The notes under the pieces were generated by a model. That model worked only from the letters and a program-made list of their open reading frames with translations, did not search any database and had not been told where the DNA came from. 64,000 bases of DNA from the NCBI GenBank assembly GCA_024291935.2, contig CM044316.1:7680501-7744500 (forward strand). The letters are read 5' to 3'. Made by a program: the position numbers and the translations under genes. This document shows, one piece after another, positions 1 through 10,339 of this stretch (its first letter is position 1; each line of letters opens with the position of its first letter). The DNA comes from Okapia johnstoni. Its lineage: Eukaryota > Chordata > Mammalia > Artiodactyla > Giraffidae.

Positions 1-64
1 CCTCCTGCCCCCAATCCTACCCAGCATTAGGGGCTTTTCCAATGAGTCAACTCTTCGCATGAGG
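1..64 (-). mobile_element. BovB LINE fragment, cut by the window edge
   Basis: The sequence matches the minus-strand BovB copy at about 20707-20770 in this window almost base for base (the stretch around CCAGCATTAGGG and TTTTCCA.TGAGTCAACTC). Only a short piece is visible, because the element continues off the left edge. Confidence 0.75.
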
Positions 65-74
65 AACTGTGTAG

Positions 75-250
75 GAGATGCCTACTCAATCCCTGGGTTC
101 TGAAGAACCCTTGGCGGAGGACATGGCAACGCATTCCAGAATTCAACCCACTCTGGGGAAATCCCATGGACAGAGGAGCCTGGCAGGCTACAGTTCGTGG
201 GGTTGCACACAGTTGGACACAACTGAGGCAGCTGAACACAAGCACACACA
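75..250 (+). mobile_element. Bov-tA type SINE, degraded
   Basis: The BovA body is recognisable: an ATGGCAAC block, then CCCATGGACAGAGGAGCCTGG, a GGGGTTGCAC block and TTGGACACAACTGA. The tRNA-like head is mostly decayed and the tail is CA-rich. It lies directly upstream of the broken OR. Confidence 0.75.
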
Positions 251-374
251 CCCTCAAAGAGAACTTACCTATAAATAAAGTATTAACATCAATTTCTTGA
301 GGGCCAAATAGAAATTGCAGTGTTTCAGCTGTGTGAAGTATGCCAGTTTGTGTGAAAATTAGTCATGTTATTTT

Positions 375-389
375 TCTTTTTCCTGGTAG
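375..389 (+). promoter_or_regulatory. Splice acceptor of the broken OR
   Basis: A pyrimidine run followed by TGGTAG lies 13 bases before the conserved ATG at 403. The same arrangement is found before the ORs at 45164 and 57257. This argues that the open frame beginning at 340 is not translated from its first ATG. Confidence 0.6.
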
Positions 390-402
390 TCACCTGCACC
401 CC

Positions 403-1143
403 ATGGAAACAAGTAACAACACACAAATTTCAGGGTTTCTTCTTCTGGGACTTTCAAACGAAGCAGAACTGCAGCCCCTCATATTTGGACTTTTCTTCAC
501 CATGTACCTGATCACTGTATTTGGAAACGTACTTATCATCTTGGCTGTCAGCTTGGACTCCCACCTCCACACCCCCATGTTCTTCTTCCTCTCCAACCTG
601 TCCTTTGTAGACATCTGTATCACCTCCACCACCATCCCAAAGATGCTGTGGAACATCCAGATTCAGAGCAAAGGTATCATCTATGAAGGCTGCATCACCC
701 AGATATATTTTTACATACTGTTTGCAGGATTAGATGACATTTTCCTGAGTGTGATGGCCTATGATCTGTAGGATCTGCCACCCCCTGCACTATTTCATCC
801 TGTGGACTTCTTGTGATGCTGGCCTATGATCTGTATGTGGCCATCTGTCCACTCCATGAGGTGGCGTCATGCGAGCTCAGTTGTGGAAAGTATAGCCAGC
901 AACTTTTTTTAACTGCACCTGTGTGTCCTTTTGCTGGTATCCACTCTCTTGGTTGTCTCCTTATTTTATTTTTTAGCCTTAGGAGTTTACCTTAGATCTG
1001 GTGCTACCCACAGCTCACGTTCAAGTACAATTGCCTCGGTGATGTACACTGTGGTCACACCGCTGCTGAACCCTTTCATCTACAGTCTGAGAAATCAAGA
1101 TATGAGCGGGGCTCTGAAGAGATTCTACTTCATGCCAGCTTAA
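403..1143 (+). pseudogene. OR7A-like olfactory receptor pseudogene (stop plus internal deletion)
   Basis: This is a relic of a single-exon odorant receptor, a seven-helix G-protein-coupled receptor of olfactory neuron cilia. From the ATG at 403 the frame reads through the N-terminus with an N-N-T glycosylation site, TM1 (GN), the [10 protein letters not shown] block and TM3 up to MAYD, then stops at 769-771 where DRY should follow. The DNA after that repeats the GGCCTATGATCTGT block at about 762 and 821. The stretch from TM4 to TM5, roughly 300 bases, is missing. The C-terminal part resumes at about 875-1143 with [17 protein letters not shown] and an ALKRFY ending. The closest relative in the window is the intact OR at 57257-58204: both share the SRSSTIASV block, a MPS/MPA ending and about 300 bases of 3' flank. 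The upstream frame from 340 is intron plus splice acceptor (AG at 388-389). Confidence 0.93.
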
Positions 1144-1690
1144 AAAGACCAAATACACTAGTGCCCTGGATTGCATAGCTCAAAGCCTCTGAACCAGAAA
1201 TTGTGATTCTTTGATAATTGTGGAATAAAATTTGCTCCTTCTACTTGTTTCTCGGAATTTCCATTTTTCTTTTCATCTTCAGATTCAGCATCTTTATGCA
1301 ATTTTAGGAACTCTCTTTATTAAACTTTTTCCTCAGTCTTATACACAGGCCATTTTTGTTTTTTCCTACTTAAAAATTTTCCCACCTTTGGGTCAAAAAA
1401 TGTTTGTAGATTCTATTCTTTGTTGGGGCATCATAGATTTACTAAGAATAATCACTTCTTAAATGACAGTCATCTCAAGTAATTTTCTCCTATTTCCCTG
1501 AAGTAATAGCTATGAGTTTCATTATTCATTTAAAAATACACTTAACAACCGAGATAATTGATATTATTTTTATTACAGTTGGTTGTGTCAGTGATATAGA
1601 AAAATAACTGTCTAGTTACAGGAGAATTTCCGACCATGAAGAGTCAGAACCCTTAATTTTCTTGTTCAAGGGTCAACTTCTGTATGTGTC
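1144..1690 (+). other. 3' flank of the broken OR, with candidate poly(A) signal
   Basis: An AATAAA at 1224-1229 lies about 80 bases after the stop, in the same context (GTGGAATAAAATTTGCTCC) as in the 3' flanks of the ORs at 45164 and 57257. The flank aligns with 58205-58500 for about 300 bases. No gene is seen from there to 1690. Confidence 0.55.
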
Positions 1691-1691
1691 T

Positions 1692-1992
1692 CTTTCTATA
1701 TACATATATATATACATATACATGGTAGTGGTGGTTTAGTGGCTAAGTCGTGTCCAACCCTTGTGACCCCATGGACTGTAGCCCACCAGGCTCCTCTGTC
1801 CATGGGATTCTCCAGGCAAGAAGACTGGAGTGGGCTGCCATTCCCTTCTCCAATATGTATATATATACACATACACACAGACATATATGTATGTATATGT
1901 ATACATATATATATACATGGTCTGTTCTGGACAAAAGATCTTTTGGGTGATGTGCTGTGTATGTGTGTGTGTGTATATATATATATGTAACT
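1692..1992. repeat. TA/CA/CATA microsatellite blocks flanking a SINE
   Basis: Alternating TATA, ACATAC and GTGT tracts occupy about 1697-1722, 1855-1917 and 1958-1988, split by the minus-strand SINE at 1728-1853. The SINE may have landed in a pre-existing tract. The short open frames here are repeat translation. Confidence 0.8.
1728..1853 (-). mobile_element. BovA-type SINE, 3' part
   Basis: The reverse complement carries the BovA body (GTGACCCCATGGACTGTAGC, the CTCCTCTGTCCATGGGATT block, AGACTGGAGTGGG). The tRNA-like head is absent. Confidence 0.85.
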
Positions 1993-2490
1993 GATACATT
2001 TTGCTGTACAGGAGGATCTAACAACACTGTAAATTAACTATACTCTAAAAAAATTTGAAAATATAAAATGACAATTTTCCAGAGACCAATCCTAATGTCA
2101 TGGAAGATTGTTATCAAACAAGTAGAGAATTCAAGATAATGTCATGAAGGTATTCAATCAGCTGCAAGAAACCATAGGTGATTCTTCCCTGAGAGTAATC
2201 TTAGCAATATTTTTGTATATATCTCCCCAGGCAAGGGAAATAAAAATAAACTAATGGAGTACATTTGTTCGCACAGTGAAGGAAAGCACCAATAAAACAA
2301 CCTATCCATGGGAAAATATATTTATAATGTATATATCCAATAAGGGGCTGCTATCCAAAAATATAAAGGATTGAATCAACTTAATATTAAAAAACAAATA
2401 ACTCTATTAAAAGTAGGCTGAAGATATTCAGTAGGCATTTTCCCAAGGAAGACATACAGATCTTCATTCAAGAATATGTGTATTTTGCTG
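1990..2490 (+). mobile_element. Old L1 fragments
   Basis: A GCTGTACAGGAGGATCTAAC block with AAATTAACTATACTC resembles an old L1 3' tail. About 2215-2490 resembles degraded L1 ORF2 C-terminal coding sequence (ending near AAGGAAGACATACAGAT, as at 49765). The piece at 2094-2175 aligns with 48207-48290. All frames are broken. Confidence 0.55.
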
Positions 2491-2501
2491 TTTTAAGATT
2501 T

Positions 2502-2697
2502 GAGGTCCCATAGTAGCTCAGCTGGTAAAGAATCCACCTTCATTGCAGGAGACCCTGGTTTGATTCCTGGGTTGGGAAGATCCCCTGGAGAAGGCAAAGG
2601 TTACCCACTCCAGTATTCTGGCCTGGAAAATTCCATGGACTGTATAGTCCATGGAGTTGCAAAGAGTCAGACACGGCTGAGTAACTTTCACTTTCAG
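2502..2697 (+). mobile_element. Bov-tA SINE
   Basis: A tRNA-Glu-like head (AGCTGGTAAAGAATCCACC, then the TTTGATTCCTGG B-box region) is followed by the BovA body and a CTTTCACTTTCAG end. This is a common bovid SINE. Confidence 0.9.
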
Positions 2698-3650
2698 ATA
2701 TCTCTTCATTCAAATGGACTGTTCATAACTTTAGGCAGATCCTTTCACTCTTCTGAGTCACATTTATGCAAGTGTACAATGAGTTATTAATAAATCATAG
2801 AGCAAACATCAGAGAATAAAGTTTCATGAAAATGAAATAAGACAATCCGTATAAGATTCCAAGCTCAGTGCATGGTGCACCATTAGATGGGAACATGTCG
2901 TCTAACTGACATTAAAAAAAAAAGAAGCACTAAATGATACTTCTTAACTTGTATCACTAACATGAACGTCCTAGTTGATTTATTAAAATAATCATGAAGC
3001 CAATGATTATAATACTCATGTATTTATATCAAAGGAACATACTTCTATCTTTTGTTGAAGAAGGGAATCCCAATTTACTAGAAATCTCAGGAGACTTTCC
3101 CACCATAGGACAATACTTTCGAGATCCTTGGAACCTGGTCAACCAAGGTTCCACACTCTCAGATTTGGGGAAACCATTAGCTCAATATTGCAATAAGTTG
3201 GGGAATCCCCACGGACAGAGGAGCTTGGCAGACTACAGACTACAGGTCGCAAAGAGTCGAACATGACTGACTGACTAAGCACAGCACAGCATAACAGTGA
3301 AGCTAAAACTCTGGAAATCAGGAAAGTTCATGAATAAAGAGTAATAAAGATTGGATTCATCTGTCTTTCAATGTGGGCTCCAAGGAACAGAGACTCAGCA
3401 GGAAAAAAAAAATTCTTTCCATCCATACTAGTGGCCCTGAGGACAATGATGTGAGCAGAGGTGAGAGTAACAGTGAAAGCAGTGCCTAATGAGCAGACAT
3501 AGGGAGTTACAAATGTCTCCTCTGCTGCAGTCTCTCAGCCTGTGCAGTCTTGGGCAGACAGGACATGCTTCCTGGTTTTCAAGTCATAAATCTGGCTACC
3601 TGAGAACTTAAGCAACCTAACCCAGACCAAGAGATTGCCACATTTTCTTT
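2698..3650 (+). other. Decayed OR leader module (no donor site)
   Basis: From 2700 to 3190 this aligns with 38870-39350 (shared AACATGAA.TTCCTA.TTGATTT and GGACAATACTTT blocks). From 3300 to 3600 it aligns with the leader modules at 6220, 15650, 31940 and 54380, including TAATGAGCAGACA at 3487 and the TCTCAGCCTGTGCA block. The exon end and CAG|GTGAGT donor present in the sister modules are deleted here: the sequence jumps at about 3647 to DNA matching 32478 onward. It is read as a dead first-exon region. The next OR downstream already has its own leader at about 6627. Confidence 0.6.
3198..3285 (+). mobile_element. BovA SINE fragment
   Basis: A short match to the BovA body (GACAGAGGAGCTTGGCAGAC, GTCGCAAAGAGTCG, ACATGACTGACTGA) with an AGCACAGC tail. 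It interrupts the leader module. Confidence 0.75.
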
Positions 3651-4131
3651 CTAGGTTGACTAATACATTTAAAATTGATTGATTTAATATATGAAAAGAT
3701 TAGTGTCTGCTGACTCAGTAATTCAAGCATCTTTGTTGACAACTAAGTGATGGGAATGGAATTCCAGTCGGATGAGAATGAAGAAGGAATGGAAGGAATA
3801 AAGTGGCTCTGGTAAAAACAGAACATATCTGAGGAGTTTTGCAGTTCATGGGAGTAGGAAAGCAGAGTATTAGGTTTGGAGGTGTGAGCATTGAAGGGAG
3901 GGTATTTAAAAATTTTTTCAGGCTCAATGTTCCAACATGTCCTGTGTTTATGAGAAGAATTCAGACCCATGGAGGTAGATGCTGTGTTACAACTGCAGTA
4001 TTTGGGACACATATTTCACAGTATTGCCTACCACCTTGATATTCCCACGAAAAAGAGCATTGTATGTAATATGCATGAAGAGGTATGCCAAGGAGTATTA
4101 CTTGGTAATTATTTCATTACAGGATGGCTAA

Positions 4132-4328
4132 GGCTTCCCTGGTGGCAAAGTGGTAAAGAATCTGCTAGCCAATGCAGGAGACGTGGGTTCGATCCCTGGT
4201 GCAGGAAGATCCCTTGGAGAATGGAATGGCAACACACTCCAGTATTCTTGCCTGGAGAATCCCATGGACAGAGGAGCCTGGTGGGCTACAGTCCATGGAG
4301 TTGCAAAAGAGTTGGACATGACTTAGTG
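4132..4328 (+). mobile_element. Bov-tA SINE (first of a tandem pair)
   Basis: Complete form: GCTTCCCTGGTGG head, GGGTTCGATCCCTGG B box, BovA body and GGACATGACTTAGTG end. It abuts a second copy in the same direction. Confidence 0.93.
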
Positions 4329-4548
4329 GGCTTCCCTGGTGGCTCAGAGGTTAAAGCGTCTGCCTGCAATGCAGGAGACCTGAGTTTGATCCCTGGGTGG
4401 GGAAGATCCCCTGGAGAAGGAAATGGCAACCCACTCTAGTATTCTTGTCTGGAGAATCCCATGGATGGAGGAGCCTGGTGGGCTACAGTCCACAGGGTCA
4501 CAAACAGTCGGACACGACTGAGTGACTTCATTTTCACTTTCACTTTTA
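4329..4548 (+). mobile_element. Bov-tA SINE (second of a tandem pair)
   Basis: The same layout as its left neighbour, with a better preserved 3' end (CGGACACGACTGAGTGACTT and TTTCACTTTCACTTT). Head-to-tail abutment suggests insertion at the A/T-rich end of the first copy. Confidence 0.93.
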
Positions 4549-5022
4549 GCAGCAGAACACCACCACCAAAACACATGTTTGGTTTGTTAGCCATTCACTT
4601 TCTATATGCAAATTGTCTTTGTGAGAATTTTGCTTTGTTTCTTGGAATCTGAGTGTCTTTTTTTTTTCTTGCATTCTTTCAAAACTTAGGACTTTTTTCA
4701 TCAGGTTTGTAGTTTGCCATTTAATTCTTCTATGTAGGTATAGTGCCATTAATGGGGTTGTGTGAGAATTTATAAATTGTGTTTAGTCAAATCCATCAGT
4801 TGGTCACGTTGTGTTCCCTTTATTACTTTTAAGCATGGAATGTTCTTCTGCATCTTTAGTAGTATGGAATAGATATTATGCATATTGCTATCTTATTTCA
4901 TATCCAACTATCCTAATTTGCATTATTTTATGTTTGTGAGTAAACCCATTGTTTGAAAAGCAACTATCTTTTCTCAAGTTGTGGAACAAATTCTTTTGCA
5001 TTTAACTAGAGATATCTTATGG

Positions 5023-5295
5023 AGAAGGCAATGGCACCCCACTCCAGTACTCTTGCCTGGAAAATCCCATGGACGGAGGAGCCTGGTAGGTTGCAGTCCA
5101 TGGGGTCTCTAAGAGTCGGACACGACTGAGTGACTTCACTTTCACTTTTCCCGTTCATGCACTGGAGAAGGAAATGGCAACCCACTCCAGTGTGCTTGCC
5201 TGGAGAATCCCAGGGATGAGGGAGCCTGTTGGGCTGCCATCTATGGGGTCGCAAAGAGTCGGACACGACTGAAGCGACTTAGCAGCAGCAGCAGC
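5023..5295 (+). mobile_element. BOVA2 SINE (dimer) with target site duplication
   Basis: Two BovA bodies in tandem, linked by a CACTTTTCCCGTTCATGCACTGG-type joint and ending in an AGC repeat. It is flanked by a 15-base duplication, AGAGATATCTTATGG, at 5008-5022 and 5296-5310. The right flank is at once the start of another SINE. Confidence 0.92.
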
Positions 5296-5308
5296 AGAGA
5301 TATCTTAT

Positions 5309-5495
5309 GGGGCTCAGCTGGTAAAGAATCCTCTGGCAATGCTGGAGACCTGGGTTTGATCCCTGGTTTGGGAAAATCCCCTGATGAAGGGAAAGACTAC
5401 CCACTCCAATATTCTGGCCTAGAGAATTCCATGGACTGTATAGTCCATGGGATCGCAAAGAGTCGGACACAACTGAGTGACTTTCACTCACTCAC
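5309..5495 (+). mobile_element. Bov-tA SINE, head shortened
   Basis: The sequence starts at GGCTCAGCTGGTAAAG and includes the B-box-like TTTGATCCCTGG, a BovA body and a GGACACAACTGAGTGACTTTC end. The first 10 or so bases of the usual head are missing where the BOVA2 copy is inserted. Confidence 0.88.
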
Positions 5496-5584
5496 ATTCT
5501 GCCTACCACAAAGCCTTTTTAACATATATTTTATTTCAGGTTACTCAAGAGCTATTATATTTCTGAAATCTAAAATATAATTTA

Positions 5585-5672
5585 TCATGACCTTTTTAGA
5601 CATTACCAAATATCCCCAGCGATATTTGGTGACACTACCAAAATCACCTTGGCTGAGACTCACTGCTCAGAG
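5585..5672 (-). mobile_element. MER20-like DNA transposon fragment
   Basis: An inverted match to the terminal part of MER20 (ACATTACCAAATATCCCCAG, then AAAATCACCTTGGCTGAGA). Sister copies lie at 38655 and 52613 in the same position relative to other leader modules, so it belongs to the duplicated unit. Confidence 0.5.
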
Positions 5673-5899
5673 TTTGAGAACTGGAGGCATCGTGACACAT
5701 TCCAATCAAGATTCCATCCCTTACTTTGTTTATACTTTTAAGCAGAACATTGAGTCCCTCTGAATCCCATTTCTACAATGGAGAATGGAGTTCATAAAAG
5801 TATTGCTTCATAGAATACATTGTTGTAGAAATTAACTTTGACAGTCAGCTAAGCTAGGAGTGCATAACAGTATCTATATATGTCTTTCATAGTTACAAA

Positions 5900-6627
5900 T
5901 ATTTTATACTGAGGACTCTTAAATGACAGCCCTTAACTTCTGATATGAGTAGGGAATCCTTATTGGCTTTGCAAAAACTTTCATGAAACCAAGGATTATA
6001 ATATATCCTTTAATATAAAGGAGAAAAGTTACCCCCTTTGAAGAAGGGAATATTCATTTTCAGAGGTTTCAGGGGTTGTGTTCCCAACAAAAACCAAAGC
6101 TTTGAAGGCCTTGGAGACCTAGTTGAGGCAAATTGTCCATATTATATTATTGAGATAATTTGAACTCAGGGATGTGACGAGGTGTTGGGAGGCTTAGAGC
6201 TTTGGAAGTAGGAGAGGTAAAGTCAAAGGAGCTATAAAAACTGAATTCACCTAACTTATAATGCAGTCTCCTAGGAATAGAGAATCTGCAGGAAAAAAAA
6301 AACATAACTCATTCTATCCAGACCAGTGTCTCTAAGGGAAATCATGTACTTAGAAGCTGAATTAACAAGAGGAAAACATGCCTAATGAACTGACACAGGA
6401 AGCTGTAAACATTTCCTCTGCTACAGTCCCTCAGCCTATGGCTCTTTGATTGTATAGGATGTGGTTATTTACTTTTGCAGTCCTACCTCTGGCTGGGAAA
6501 CTAATGCTTGATTTTTATCCTTTCCTATTTTCTTGTTTGAGGACAAAACTTAGATCTGCCTTGTCAATTAATTAGGGAGAAATTTTGACCTTCACAGAGA
6601 AATCATCCACCCGGAGTTCCCAAGCAG
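5900..6627 (+). promoter_or_regulatory. Candidate leader exon and promoter of the OR at 8297
   Basis: This region aligns with 15380-16048, 31920-32345 and 54320-55020. Shared points are TCTCTAAGGGAA (6329-6340, EBF/Olf-1-like half sites), TAATGA (6383-6388, homeodomain-type core), a CAGTCCCTCAGCC block near 6424-6436, and an exon end at CAG|GTGAGT with the GT at 6628. Vertebrate OR genes usually have one or more non-coding 5' exons spliced to the single coding exon, with homeodomain and O/E sites near the start. The donor would pair with the acceptor at 8279-8280 across an intron of about 1.65 kb. The start of transcription is not visible. Conservation is seen; function is inferred. Confidence 0.55.
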
Positions 6628-7126
6628 GTGAGTCTGAGAGCCCCACAGACACTGGAGGGGAGGGTCAGAGAGGATAGAGGCCAGGAACGTGTGCCTGAGG
6701 CCCCCTGAGGACCAATCGACCGTAGCCCAGATGCAGAGATCTCTGTGGTTGTTTGCTGCTTTTCATACTAATGCACTTATTCATGATGTAGAAAAAGTGA
6801 CCATTGCACTTGGAAACAAGGAAGTCAGTTTTGACAATTAAATCCGCCTGAAGCCCAATAGAAGAGGAAATGGGAGACACAGGATATTACCTGTGGTGGG
6901 ACACACAGTGAAGCGACGGCATTTCTTTTGATTGTAAGATGGGGCATATTAGACTCTGTTTCTACATGCAGGAGAAAGATCTGTACCCAGGACTGTTTGC
7001 AAACACACCCTTGCAATAGTTGTGCAGTAAACACACACATTACAGTACCTTCTCTCATGCTAGGTATTCAGGTAAGGGAAAAAAAAAAGGAGTTACTTAG
7101 GCGAAAAGATGTATGATAATGAGGTT

Positions 7127-7402
7127 GCTGCTGCTGCTGCTAAGTTGCTTCAGTCGTGTCCGACTCTGTGCGACCCGATAGACGGCAGCCGACCAGGCTC
7201 TCCTGTCCCTGGGATTCTCCAGGCAAGAACACTGGAGTGGGCTGCCATTTCCTCCTCCAATGCATGAAAGTGAAAAGTGAAAGTGAAGTCGCTCAGTCGT
7301 GTCCAACTCCTTGCGACCCCATGGTCTGCAGCCTACCAGGCTCCTCTGTCCATGGGATTTTCCAGGCAAGAGTACTGGAGTGGGGTGCCATTGCCTTCTC
7401 CG
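7127..7402 (-). mobile_element. BOVA2 SINE (dimer) with target site duplication
   Basis: An inverted dimer beginning with a CTG repeat (the AGC tail read backwards) and ending GCCATTGCCTTCTC. The 12-base GATAATGAGGTT is duplicated at 7115-7126 and 7403-7414. Confidence 0.93.
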
Positions 7403-7622
7403 GATAATGAGGTTAACTTTGTAATTATTATATTACCTGTGAGGTTGAATACAGTTGACGATTTGCTAGCCATTCAGTCTTTTTCTATTTAAAACGGTCT
7501 CTGCAATTCTGTTTTACATAGTGGTGTCGGTGTTGTCACTTATTTTTTATTTTTTAATTGAATCCTTTGAAAGAAGAAATTGTTTTTGTTTTTTTTACAA
7601 AAATTGAATGCCAAGTCGTTCA

Positions 7623-7624
<2 letters not shown>

Positions 7625-7665
<41 letters not shown>
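7625..7665. repeat. (TA)n microsatellite
   Basis: About 20 TA units without interruption, then ACACATTT. Likely length-variable between animals. Confidence 0.95.
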
Positions 7666-7668
<3 letters not shown>

Positions 7669-7682
7669 TTGTGGGGATTGTA

Positions 7683-7892
7683 AGTTGTTGTTTGGTTGCT
7701 AAGTCATGTCCAGCTTTTTGCGACCCCATGAAATGTAGCCCGCCACGCTCCTCTGTCCATGATATTTCCCAGATAAGAATACTGGAGTGGGTTACCATGC
7801 CTTCCTCCAGGGGATCTTCCTGACCCAGGGATCTAACCCAGGTCTTCTGCATTGGCAGGTTCATATTTTACCGCTGAGCCACCAGGGAAACC
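7683..7892 (-). mobile_element. Bov-tA SINE with target site duplication
   Basis: An inverted complete SINE ending in GAGCCACCAGGGAAACC. The 11-base TGGGGATTGTA is present on both sides (7672-7682 and 7893-7903). Confidence 0.92.
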
Positions 7893-8265
7893 TGGGGATT
7901 GTATAATAATTCATTTTCTGGGTCAAAGTTTTGGCCAGTTTTTGTGTCAAATCTGTCAGTCTATGCTATAAAGTACTATGAACTATATATAGTCACTACG
8001 CTGTACAGTACACCCCATGTTGACTGTCAGTATAATGTTTCTCAAATGCATAAAAGACTTTCTCATTAAAACTGTAAATACATGAACTCCTTGGAAATAT
8101 GCTGAGAATGAGACAAAAGTATCTAATTAGAGGTGAAATGGAGTATACTTTCAAGGAGAACTTATCTATATCCAACTTATTAACATCAATTTCTTGCCAG
8201 CAAAATAAAAATTACAGAAGTTCAGCTGCGTGAGTTACGCCTGTTTGAAAACTGTTCATGCTATT

Positions 8266-8280
8266 TTCTTTTTTTCCCAG
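8266..8280 (+). promoter_or_regulatory. Splice acceptor before the OR coding exon
   Basis: A T/C-rich run ending in CCCAG at 8280, 16 bases before the ATG. It explains why an open frame extends upstream of the true start. Confidence 0.65.
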
Positions 8281-8296
8281 TAGCCACTTCCATCAC

Positions 8297-9259
8297 ATGG
8301 AATCAGGCAACAAGACACAAATTTCAGAATTTCTACTTCTGGGACTTTCAGAGGAGCCAGGATTGCAGTCCCTTATATTTGGGCATTTCCTCTCCATGTA
8401 CTTGATCACTGTGTTTGGAAACCTGCTCCTCATCCTGGCCGTCAGCTCAGACCCCCACCTCCACACCCCCATGTACTTCTTCCTCTCCAACCTGTCCTTT
8501 GTGGACATCTGCCTCACCTCCACCACCATCCCAAAGATGCTGTGGAACATCCAGACACAGAGCAAAGTCATCACCTATGAAGGCTGCATCGTCCAGGTGT
8601 ATTTTTACTTTCTCTTTGCAGCATTAGATGACTTTCTCCTGACTGTGATGGCCTATGACCGCTTCATGGCCATCTGTCACCCCCTGCACTACATGGTAGT
8701 CATGAACCCCCGGCTCTGTGGACTGCTGGTGCTGCTGTCCTGGATCGTGAGTGCCCTCTTTCCCCTGTTACACAGCTTAATGGCGTTGCGACTGTCTTTC
8801 TGCTCAGACTTGGAAATCCACCACTTTTTCTGTGAAATCACATGGTTGATCAGACTGGCCTGTTCTGACCCTTTTCTCAATAACATGATGGTGTCATTTG
8901 GATCTGTAATTCTCGGGGGTGTCCCCCTGGCTGGTATCCTTTACTCTTACTCTAAGATAGTGTCCTCCATCTGTGGAATCTCATCAGCTCAGGGGAAGTA
9001 TAAAGCATTCTCCACCTGTGCATCTCACCTCTCAGTTGTCTCCTTATTTTATTGTTCAGCCTTAGGAGTCTATCTTAGCTTCACTGCTACCTACAGCTCA
9101 CACGCAAGTGCTATAGTATCAGTGATGTACACCGTGGTCACACCCATGCTGAACCCCTTCATCTACAGTCTGAGAAACAAAGACATAAAGAGGGCTCTAA
9201 AAAGATTCTTTGGGATGGAAATTTTAGAAAAGGTCCAGTTACCTCGGGCTGAAGAATGA
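8297..9259 (+). CDS. Olfactory receptor, OR7A-like, intact (320 aa)
   Basis: A seven-transmembrane odorant receptor expected in the cilia of olfactory neurons, coupling through G-olf to adenylate cyclase; the ligand is unknown. Visible landmarks are N5-K6-T7 glycosylation site, GN at 41-42 in TM1, [10 protein letters not shown] at 58-67, C97, MAYDRF at 118-123 followed by ICHPLHY, loop-2 cysteines C169, C179 and C189, the SY motif near 217, [11 protein letters not shown] at 236-246 and [12 protein letters not shown] at 283-294. The length is typical for the family and the frame is unbroken. The start at 8297 matches the relatives (M-E-S/P-G-N); the 13 codons upstream from 8258 are the splice acceptor tract. 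One oddity is that the usual IPHFFC before C179 reads IHHFFC. The candidate leader exon ends at 6627, and an AATAAA occurs at 9531. Confidence 0.95.
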   Translation: MESGNKTQISEFLLLGLSEEPGLQSLIFGHFLSMYLITVFGNLLLILAVSSDPHLHTPMYFFLSNLSFVDICLTSTTIPKMLWNIQTQSKVITYEGCIVQVYFYFLFAALDDFLLTVMAYDRFMAICHPLHYMVVMNPRLCGLLVLLSWIVSALFPLLHSLMALRLSFCSDLEIHHFFCEITWLIRLACSDPFLNNMMVSFGSVILGGVPLAGILYSYSKIVSSICGISSAQGKYKAFSTCASHLSVVSLFYCSALGVYLSFTATYSSHASAIVSVMYTVVTPMLNPFIYSLRNKDIKRALKRFFGMEILEKVQLPRAEE

Positions 9260-10339
9260 TAGAGGGCTTAAAGCCTCAGAGTCAGATAGTGAGATTCTTT
9301 GTTTAGATTGTGGTAATAGCAACTGCTTCTTCATTTTATTGCTTGGTATTTCTATTTCTTAGATTTCACTTCTCTCCACAATTTTAAAAATGTCCTTTAT
9401 TAACTTTTCTCTTCTCTGTCATCTAAGTTTTTTCTTTTGTTATTTTTCTGCTCTCTCAAATTGGTTCAAACCTTGTGCGAAACATATGTAAATTCCCATT
9501 TATCTCATGAGCCTGCACACATTTCTTAAGAATAAATTCTTCTGAAATGAAATACTTTGTACTGAGTAAGCTTTTTTCATTTTATTAAAAGAATAATCAT
9601 AGTTTGTGCTACCTCTATGAAAAATCTAATTTGGTAACAAAACCAATTATATAATTTCATAGGAGAATAAAATTTGAAACTACAATTTATTACTTTTTAA
9701 TTCATCATACCTTGGAACATCACTATCATAATTTCTCTTTCTGGAAATGTAGACATGAACAGATGTATGTTTCATAATCGGTCATCTGATTTTACACACC
9801 TCATGGTACTATTCTCTATTTAGCTCAGTGTCACATTCTCTACAGGAGTTACTGAGAAAGCAGAGCATCAAATGCATGTCTCTAATTGGCATCTATGTGA
9901 AACACCAATTTCAATACAGAGTTTGACATAATAAGACCTAGAGTGAGACAGGACCTCAAGTATGAGGCAACAGAAATTTGTGTCAGATTATTCCTATGCA
10001 AAGTATTTTTTCATAGTATCCCTTTAATTATTGAGGTCTGTGGTTTAGTGTCTGTACGTAAAAGGGTTTATTGTTGGGGTGAAGGATTATTTGGTGTAAA
10101 TATATCTTTCTGCTTGAAAACTTCCATTGTGCCTAAAAATATATGGTTCCTTCCAAAGCTCTAAATGAAATATTTCCCCCATTCCATTTCTGTCATAGCC
10201 AATAAAGGAACAGTGAATGAATGATATGAATATCATTTATATGATATACTTTATATATATATATATACATCTCCAAATCATGGCTCACTAGAGAGCTTAA
10301 ATTCCCATCCAGTCCTGTGATAAAGGTGTAAGTTTTTAC
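9260..10339 (+). other. 3' flank of the OR at 8297
   Basis: A/T-rich, no gene seen. AATAAA at 9531-9536 is a possible poly(A) signal. The end of the stretch (GGCTCACTAGAGAGCTT at about 10280) aligns with 46648-46690 behind the OR at 45164 and, more weakly, with 37225-37270 behind the OR at 35328, so the duplicated unit extends at least 2 kb past the coding exon. Confidence 0.5.

Larger units (their letters stand above)
6628..8280 (+). other. Inferred 5' intron of the OR at 8297
   Basis: Bounded by GTGAGT at 6628 and CCCAG at 8276-8280. From 6830 to 7115 it aligns with 16247-16715, the orphan module, with shared GGACTGTTTGCAAA and CTTGCAATAG blocks. It holds a BOVA2 (7127-7402), a TA microsatellite (7625-7665) and a Bov-tA SINE (7683-7892). 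No coding sequence is seen. Confidence 0.5.

Noticed and set aside
4132..4205. tRNA-Glu-like sequence with A and B boxes
   Set aside because: It is the head of a Bov-tA SINE, followed by the BovA body; no tRNA cloverleaf ends or isolated tRNA gene. The same applies to all similar heads in the window.
5281..5295. CAG repeat that might encode polyglutamine or be expansion-prone
   Set aside because: It is the AGC tail of a BOVA2 element in non-coding DNA, with only five or six units.
8293..8574. Reverse-strand frames over the OR N-termini (also at 35318, 45151 and 57217)
   Set aside because: They are antisense shadows of the conserved OR sequence, recurring in each copy for that reason only.
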